Shown one piece after another: positions 41,636 to 45,829 of a stretch of DNA of 45,829 bases. A program made the position numbers and the translations under genes. The notes beneath the pieces were generated by a model that was not told where the DNA came from, made no database searches, and saw only the letters and a program-made list of their open reading frames with translations. This DNA is from Armatimonadota bacterium. Its GTDB lineage: Bacteria; Armatimonadota; JAAZEB01. The DNA is taken from positions 1 to 45,829 of the forward strand of contig JAAZEB010000228.1 in the NCBI GenBank assembly GCA_012512505.1, given 5' to 3'. How positions within the stretch are numbered: position 1 is the first letter of the stretch; every line of letters starts with the position of its first letter.

Positions 41636-41652
41636 CCGGGTGCCGGAGGAGC

Positions 41653-42876
41653 ATGCAACCGCTGACTACCCAGGAAGAAGAAGCGCGCCGCGCCGCTCAG
41701 GCTGCCGGCGCCGATCCCGCGGCCCTGTGCTGGGTCCGCTCACCGCTGCGCGTCTGCCTGCTGGGCGCCCACGTTGACCACCAGGGCGGCACGGTGCTCG
41801 GCACGGCGATTGACCGCTGCGTTCTCCTCGCCTTCACCCCCACCGCCGACCCAGAGGTAACCCTTTGCAGCCACGACTTCCCCGGCGTGGTGCGATTCCC
41901 GGTAGCCGATCCGCCGGCCGACATCTCGCCGGCATGGGGCCGCTACGCCGCCGGTGCCGCCCTGGCCCTGCGGCGGCGGGAGGCGCTGGCACACGGGATT
42001 CGCGGCGGCTTGGCCGGCGGCTTTCCCGTGGGCGGCCTCAGCTCCTCGGCGGCCGTCGGCGTAGCCTACCTGCTGGCGCTGGAGCACGCCAACGGCCGGC
42101 GCGTGTCCGCCGAAGAGAACATCGAGCTCGACCGCGTCATCGAGAACGAGTACGTTGGCCTCAACAACGGCATTCTGGACCAGTCGATGATCCTCCTCAG
42201 CCGGGCGGGCTGCCTGACGGAGATGGATTGCGCCACCGGCGCCTACACCCACCTGGCGCCGGGCGCCGGCATGCCTGAGTTCCGACTGGCGGTGGTGCAT
42301 TCGGGCGTGCGGCAGGCGCTGGTGAGCACCGGCTACAACCAGCGCGTGGCCGAGTGTCGGGAAGCCGCGCGCCTGCTGTTGATAGCCGCCGGGAGGCCAG
42401 TGCCGGCCGTGCCGCGCCTGTGCGACGTGCCAGCCGAAGTGTTTGCCGCATATCCCCACGCGCTGCCGCCGGAGCTGGCGCGCCGGGCACGCCACTTCTT
42501 TGGCGAGCAGCAGCGCGTGGCCGCCGGACGCGAGGCGTGGCGGCAGGGCGACCTGGCGGCCCTGGGCCGCCTCATTGCCGCCTCGGGGGAAAGCTCCATC
42601 ACCTGCTACGAGTGTGGCACGCCCGCCTTGATCGACCTGGTGCAGATCCTGAACCAGGTGCCGGGCGTCTACGGCGCTCGCTTCAGCGGCGCGGGCTTCC
42701 GTGGCGCCTGCTTCGCCCTGGTTGCCCCCGACGCCGGGGATGCCATCGCCGCCGCGCTGCGGCGTGAGTTCGAGCCGCGGCACCCGGAGCTGGTCGGCCA
42801 GTGGCGCCTCGACCTCTGCGCGCCGGCCGGTGGCGCGGCTGTGACCACCGCCGAAGACAGGCAGCCCGCACCGTGA
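41653..42876 (+). CDS. GHMP kinase resembling plant galacturonokinase
   Basis: 407 aa from ATG 41653, directly after GGAGGAGC. It is a galactokinase-fold sugar 1-kinase. Motifs: LLGAHVDHQGG (36-46) where galactokinase has the GEHTDYNDG-type motif; ATP loop GGLSSSAAVGVAYLLALEHA (from 127); GLNNGILDQSMILLSRAGCL; and GARFSGAGFRGACFA near the C-terminus. AHxDHQGGTV and RNGILDQS-like strings are those I recall from Arabidopsis galacturonokinase, rather than ordinary GalK. The predicted reaction is galacturonate plus ATP to galacturonate-1-phosphate. Galactose or another sugar remains possible. It overlaps the next gene by 4 bp. Confidence 0.82.
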   Translation: MQPLTTQEEEARRAAQAAGADPAALCWVRSPLRVCLLGAHVDHQGGTVLGTAIDRCVLLAFTPTADPEVTLCSHDFPGVVRFPVADPPADISPAWGRYAAGAALALRRREALAHGIRGGLAGGFPVGGLSSSAAVGVAYLLALEHANGRRVSAEENIELDRVIENEYVGLNNGILDQSMILLSRAGCLTEMDCATGAYTHLAPGAGMPEFRLAVVHSGVRQALVSTGYNQRVAECREAARLLLIAAGRPVPAVPRLCDVPAEVFAAYPHALPPELARRARHFFGEQQRVAAGREAWRQGDLAALGRLIAASGESSITCYECGTPALIDLVQILNQVPGVYGARFSGAGFRGACFALVAPDAGDAIAAALRREFEPRHPELVGQWRLDLCAPAGGAAVTTAEDRQPAP

Positions 42877-43619
42877 ACGCGCTCATCCTCGCCGCCGGCT
42901 ACGCGACCCGGCTCTACCCACTCACCCGCGACCAACCCAAGCCGCTGCTGCCGGTAGGTGGCCGCCCGATCCTCGACTACCTGCTGGATGACCTGGAGAC
43001 GCTCCCGGAGCTAAGGCAGGTCTACGTAGTCACCAACCACCGCTTCGCCCCGCGCTTCCAAGCCTGGGCGGCAGCGCGCGGCACCCACCCGCCGCTGCAG
43101 GTCCTGGACGACGGCACCCACACCCCCGACGATCGATTGGGGGCCATCGGCGACCTCGCCTGGGCGATCCGCCACGCGGGGATCGAGGGGCCGCTGCTGG
43201 TAGCGGCGGCGGACAACCTCCTGCCGTTCCGCCTTCAGGAGATGGTCCGTTTCGCCCGCGAACGCGGCACCGACTGCCTCACCTGCTACCACCTGGAAGA
43301 CCCGGAGCGCCTGCGCCGGACCGGGATTTTAGCGCGCGACGCGGCGGGGCGGGTCACCCGCTTCGAGGAGAAGCCGCCGCGGCCCTGGAGCCACCTGGCA
43401 GTGCCGCCCATCTACTACTACCTGAGCGAGACGCTGCCGCTGTTTGCACAGTATCTTGCCGAGGGAAACAACCCGGATGCGCCGGGTGGGTTCGTGCCGT
43501 GGCTGCTCGCCCGCCGTCCGGTGCATGCCTTCCTCTTTGAGGGCCAGCCGCTGGACATCGGCAACCTGCAAAGCTACCGTGAGGCGTGCGCGCGAATGGA
43601 TGGACGGTTGGGTGGTTAG
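42873..43619 (+). CDS. Sugar-1-phosphate nucleotidyltransferase
   Basis: 248 aa from GTG 42873, overlapping the kinase stop as GTGA. The nucleotide-binding motif is LILAAGYATRLYPLT with QPKPLLPVGG (Lys23), then VVTNHRFAPRF, AAADNLL with the metal-binding Asp, and the late EEKPPRPWSHLA and DIGNLQSYREA. It is a short, GlmU/RmlA-like NTP_transferase domain without an acyltransferase part. It would convert a sugar-1-phosphate and NTP to an NDP-sugar; with the kinase upstream the likely product is UDP-galacturonate or a related NDP-sugar. Nucleotide and sugar specificity cannot be read from the motifs. Confidence 0.87.
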   Translation: MNALILAAGYATRLYPLTRDQPKPLLPVGGRPILDYLLDDLETLPELRQVYVVTNHRFAPRFQAWAAARGTHPPLQVLDDGTHTPDDRLGAIGDLAWAIRHAGIEGPLLVAAADNLLPFRLQEMVRFARERGTDCLTCYHLEDPERLRRTGILARDAAGRVTRFEEKPPRPWSHLAVPPIYYYLSETLPLFAQYLAEGNNPDAPGGFVPWLLARRPVHAFLFEGQPLDIGNLQSYREACARMDGRLGG

Positions 43620-43638
43620 CCTGACAACCACCCAACCG
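43605..43638. terminator. Bidirectional hairpin between convergent genes
   Basis: CGGTTGGGTGGTT (43605-43617) pairs perfectly with AACCACCCAACCG (43626-43638) around an 8-nt loop. The left arm includes the last codons and the first base of the nucleotidyltransferase stop. It lies 5 nt from the end of the KGG gene. No U-tract. Confidence 0.7.
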
Positions 43639-43643
43639 CCCGA

Positions 43644-43874
43644 CTACTCGGCTTCCTTGCCCTTCTGGATCAACTCGCGGACGCGCTGGCCGCCCTTGTG
43701 GCCCAGCTCCTCGTAGCCCTCGTGGCCGAGCTGCTCTTTGCGCACCTCGCCGCCCACCTCGCCACCCTTGTGGCCGATCTCCTCATAGAACTCGCGGCCA
43801 TAGCGCTCGGCAGTCGTCTCACCACCTTTGCGGCCTGCCTCACGCACGGTCATCTCGCCTTCGCGCTCCGGCAT
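43644..43874 (-). CDS. KGG-repeat stress protein (GsiB/Em-like)
   Basis: 76 aa from ATG 43874, with GGAGG 8 nt upstream. It is very hydrophilic and built from Lys-Gly-Gly units: [39 protein letters not shown] and [19 protein letters not shown] (the KGG motif, PF10685-like). These proteins are intrinsically flexible, linked to desiccation, heat or general stress, and in Bacillus GsiB is controlled by the sigma-B pathway. No sigma-B promoter is visible upstream. It has no Cys, Trp or membrane helix. It is encoded alone and convergent with the sugar operon. Confidence 0.85.
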   Translation of the reverse strand: MPEREGEMTVREAGRKGGETTAERYGREFYEEIGHKGGEVGGEVRKEQLGHEGYEELGHKGGQRVRELIQKGKEAE

Positions 43875-43997
43875 CCTGCTCACCTCCTTGCCTACACCCA
43901 CGGCGGCAGCGTTCGCCGCCTCGTCCGCGGTGGTGGTTCCCCGGCGCTTCGCGCGCCAAACACGGCGTGGAGGTGCCCCGCGCGGTGGGTAGCTGAG

Positions 43998-44060
43998 AGC
44001 GGGGCCGCGAACCACCACGCCGGTGGTGCAGCGGCCACCCGCCAGGCGAATGGCCCCGCT
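43998..44060 (-). terminator. Probable terminator region after the DNA methyltransferase
   Basis: AGCGGGGCC (43998-44006) pairs with GGCCCCGCT (44052-44060) and encloses ACCACC/GGTGGT (44011-44016 with 44022-44027, 5-nt loop). It starts 17 nt past the methyltransferase stop. No U-run. Confidence 0.5.
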
Positions 44061-44077
44061 TGCTGGCTGACCGCTCC

Positions 44078-44959
44078 TTAGCGGAGGCCGGGCAGGACGG
44101 GCGCCGCCGCCTGGCGGACCCGCTCGCAGGCGATGGCGAAGTAGTCGGGGTCTAGCTCAAAGCCGATGCAGGAGAGGCCGAGTTGGGCACAGGCCACCGC
44201 CGTGCTGCCGAGGCCAAGGAACGGGTCCATCGCCAACCGGATCCGTTCCCGACCGTGGAGGCGAAGGCACATTTCGGGCAGGCGGGTTGGAAAAGTGGCG
44301 GGATGCGGCCGGTCGCGGTGGCGGCTCTGGATCGTCTCGTAGGGGATGAACCAGGTGTTGCCGCGGCAGCGCCGGTCCGCGCGGGCCGAGGCCCAGCGGG
44401 TCACGTTGCTCTTGTCTTGATACGGCACGCCGATCGCCAGCCGATCCAGGGGCACTGCTCCCGTCCGGGTGAAGTGGAAGATATACTCGTGGCAGTCGTT
44501 CACGAAGCGGTGCCCCTGGATCGGCTTGTAGTGGCCAACGCACAGCGGCTCGTCGGCACGGCCGTCCTCCGGGTCCAGGGCAATCGACTTCACCCAGTGA
44601 AAGGTGTTCTGCAAGGTGAAGTGCCGGCGGAAGACCGCCGCGACATCGAACGGCACCCAGGGATCGGTGGGCTTGCCCCCCACGTTGAGGAACAGCGATC
44701 CCGCCTCACTGAGCACCCGGCGCACCGCCAACGCCCACTCCTCGGTCCACTCCAGGTAGCGGTCGCGGGGCAGCGCGTCGTCATAGCGGCTATAGCGGAT
44801 CCCGAGGTTGTAGGGCGGCGAGGTGATGACGACATCGACGCCGCCATCCGGGAGCGCGGCCATTCCCTTCAGGCAGTCGCCAAGGAGCAGGCGGATCCCC
44901 GCCCCATTCGGCAGGGGAAACTCCTCACCGTGCAGGTTGGCCGGCGACACGATCAGCAC
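44078..44959 (-). CDS. Orphan DNA methyltransferase, beta-class, N4-cytosine type
   Basis: 293 aa from GTG 44959. Motif [10 protein letters not shown] (SPPY, typical of N4-cytosine enzymes) comes before FxGxG-type motif [13 protein letters not shown] with [14 protein letters not shown], the order of the beta class. The target-recognition region would lie between ([20 protein letters not shown] to [13 protein letters not shown]). No restriction endonuclease or Vsr gene is adjacent, so it looks solitary, either epigenetic or left over from a restriction system. It overlaps the thiE stop by 7 bp. The target site cannot be predicted from sequence alone. Confidence 0.88.
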   Translation of the reverse strand: MLIVSPANLHGEEFPLPNGAGIRLLLGDCLKGMAALPDGGVDVVITSPPYNLGIRYSRYDDALPRDRYLEWTEEWALAVRRVLSEAGSLFLNVGGKPTDPWVPFDVAAVFRRHFTLQNTFHWVKSIALDPEDGRADEPLCVGHYKPIQGHRFVNDCHEYIFHFTRTGAVPLDRLAIGVPYQDKSNVTRWASARADRRCRGNTWFIPYETIQSRHRDRPHPATFPTRLPEMCLRLHGRERIRLAMDPFLGLGSTAVACAQLGLSCIGFELDPDYFAIACERVRQAAAPVLPGLR

Positions 44960-45621
44960 GCCCCCTCGGCCTGCCGGCGTGCCTGCCCGGCGGCAAACTC
45001 GGCGGCGAGGGCGCGGGTGGCGGCATCCATGTCGGGCGCGCAAACGACGGCGGAGATCACCGCCGCCATCTCGGCGCCGGCCGCCCCCACCGCGGCAATG
45101 TTCGCCAGGCCGATGCCACCGATGGCGGCGATGGGCAGGTGAGATGCCGCGCGGATGCGCCCGATCTGCTCCAGGCCGATGGCCGGCCCCGCGTCTCCCT
45201 TGGTCTGGGTCGCGAAGATTGGGCCCACGCCGAGGTAGTCGGCGCCATCGGCTTCCGCCTGCCGGGCGGTGCGCTCGTCGTCCACCGAGATACCGAGGAT
45301 AGCTTCTGGCCAGCGGCGCCGCGCTTCACGGGCGGGCAGATCCCCCTGGCCGAGGTGAACCCCATCGGCGTCCACGGCGCGCGCCAGCTCAAAGCGATCG
45401 TTCACCAGGAAGAGCGCCCCCGCCGCGCGCGTCACCTGGCGGATCGCCCGCGCCTCCTCGAGGAGGTCGGCATCGGCGGCTTCCTTATCGCGGAGCTGGA
45501 TGACGCGCGCGCCACCGGCGAGGGCCGCCTGAACGATCTCCAAGTGGCTGCGCCCGGGCTTCAGCACCACATCGGTGATCACGTAGAGGCCGCGGAATGA
45601 CTGCAAACGAGGCATCGACAT
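44953..45621 (-). CDS. thiE: Thiamine-phosphate synthase
   Basis: 222 aa TIM barrel joining the pyrimidine and thiazole halves of thiamine. Motifs: GLYVITDVVL, QLRDKEAAD (diphosphate binding), LFLVNDR, GVHLGQGDLP, GPIFATQTKGDAG and IAAIGGIG. TenI-like paralogues have similar motifs, but QLRDK and ATxTK favour ThiE. ATG 45621 overlaps the upstream membrane-protein stop as TGATG; ATG 45615 is possible. There is no TPP riboswitch in the visible sequence; being internal to an operon, one could lie outside the window. Confidence 0.9.
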   Translation of the reverse strand: MSMPRLQSFRGLYVITDVVLKPGRSHLEIVQAALAGGARVIQLRDKEAADADLLEEARAIRQVTRAAGALFLVNDRFELARAVDADGVHLGQGDLPAREARRRWPEAILGISVDDERTARQAEADGADYLGVGPIFATQTKGDAGPAIGLEQIGRIRAASHLPIAAIGGIGLANIAAVGAAGAEMAAVISAVVCAPDMDAATRALAAEFAAGQARRQAEGAC

Positions 45622-45829
45622 CAGTTGTTCCGAAACGGGGGAAATCCCCGCGCCGGCCGGGGCGAGGCAGCGCCCTTCCGCTGCCCAGCCACCACGATCT
45701 CCCGGCTGGCCCACAGCGCCAGGGTGCCGGCCACCAGCCAGAGCGCGTAGACCGCCAGCCGGGGGAGCAAGAAGAGATCGCGGCCAAACAGCGACACCGC
45801 CAGGATGAGGAGGGCTGCCCCGTTCTTCA
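45621..45829 (-). CDS. C-terminal end of a membrane protein (5' end outside window)
   Basis: 69 codons of an open frame reach the right edge. They hold two hydrophobic segments, ALLILAVSLF and LAVYALWLVAGTLALWASR, separated by GRDLFLLPR, then a basic, Pro-rich tail (GQRKGAASPRPARGFPPFRN) ending in TGA. The stop overlaps the thiE start (TGATG), so it is cotranslated with thiE. Too little is present to name a family; a small multi-helix membrane protein is all that can be said. Confidence 0.6.
   Translation of the reverse strand, partial: KNGAALLILAVSLFGRDLFLLPRLAVYALWLVAGTLALWASREIVVAGQRKGAASPRPARGFPPFRNN

Larger units (their letters stand above)
41126..41652. other. Gene-free 0.53-kb repeat island
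   Basis: No supported gene lies between the KaiC promoter and the galacturonokinase-like gene. The stretch holds three different palindromic repeat types (41172-41262, 41295-41410, 41483-41555) and, at its right end, a promoter (41607-41635). Reading frames here are repeats read as protein. Confidence 0.7.

Noticed and set aside
41640-41652. Start of the galacturonokinase-like gene at an upstream ATG-like codon (41626)
   Set aside because: It overlaps the -10 element; the ATG at 41653 is directly preceded by GGAGG.
45485-45787. A 100-aa minus-strand frame near the right edge
   Set aside because: It overlaps thiE and the membrane-protein end in another frame and lacks any motif; the TGATG-coupled frame is better supported.

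Overview
The window is strongly GC-rich bacterial chromosome, densely coded on both strands, with no rRNA, tRNA, CRISPR array, transposase or phage gene that I can see. Most starts have Shine-Dalgarno motifs and several upstream regions carry sigma70-type -10 boxes, so this is bacterial DNA. The mix of GspG-type pseudopilins, very large PilV/PilJ/PilX-like proteins, a DUF4159-like secreted protein, a YqeG-AroE-PilB-PilT-PilC-PilD order and palindromic intergenic repeats suggests Armatimonadota or a neighbouring deep lineage (Chloroflexota- or Planctomycetota-like). That placement is inference from gene content only.

Region 1 (1-16.4 kb, minus strand) is a type IV pilus/type II secretion-like locus. 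A pilB promoter reads into pilB, pilT, pilC and pilD. A repeat-bearing gap follows, then two paralogous 251-aa GspG-like pseudopilins, then three very large minor-pilin-like proteins and a secreted DUF4159-like protein that runs off the window.

Region 2 (16.5-22.9 kb, minus) is a housekeeping and envelope block: an alkaline-phosphatase-like multi-spanning membrane protein overlapping ruvX, then mltG, a YqeG-type phosphatase, an alpha/beta hydrolase and aroE.

Region 3 (23.1-30.7 kb, mixed strands) carries a Lon-like protease, a 72-aa unknown protein, a geranylgeranyl-reductase-family flavoprotein, a HEAT-repeat protein, a cysM-moeZ pair (sulfur-carrier-dependent cysteine synthesis, carrier gene not adjacent) and a MntP manganese exporter.

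Region 4 (30.8-37.2 kb) has two coupled Gfo/Idh/MocA oxidoreductases and an isochorismatase-like hydrolase, a four-SLBB polysaccharide-export protein without an export cluster, and an archaeal/eukaryal-type ATP-dependent DNA ligase.

Region 5 (37.2-41.1 kb, minus) is the most system-like segment. One near-consensus promoter drives a double-domain KaiC-like ATPase, a second RecA/KaiC-like ATPase, a STAS anti-anti-sigma factor, an RsbW-like kinase and an RsbU_N-like plus V4R sensor protein, with overlapping or closely spaced ends. This looks like a signalling cassette joining KaiC-type ATPases to partner switching.

Region 6 (41.1-45.8 kb) holds a 0.5-kb island of palindromic repeats, a coupled galacturonokinase-like kinase and sugar-nucleotidyltransferase, a KGG-repeat stress protein, an orphan N4-cytosine-type DNA methyltransferase, thiE, and the end of a membrane protein.

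At three of the convergent gene ends there are strong hairpins without U-tracts, and at least four palindromic repeat families occupy intergenic gaps.
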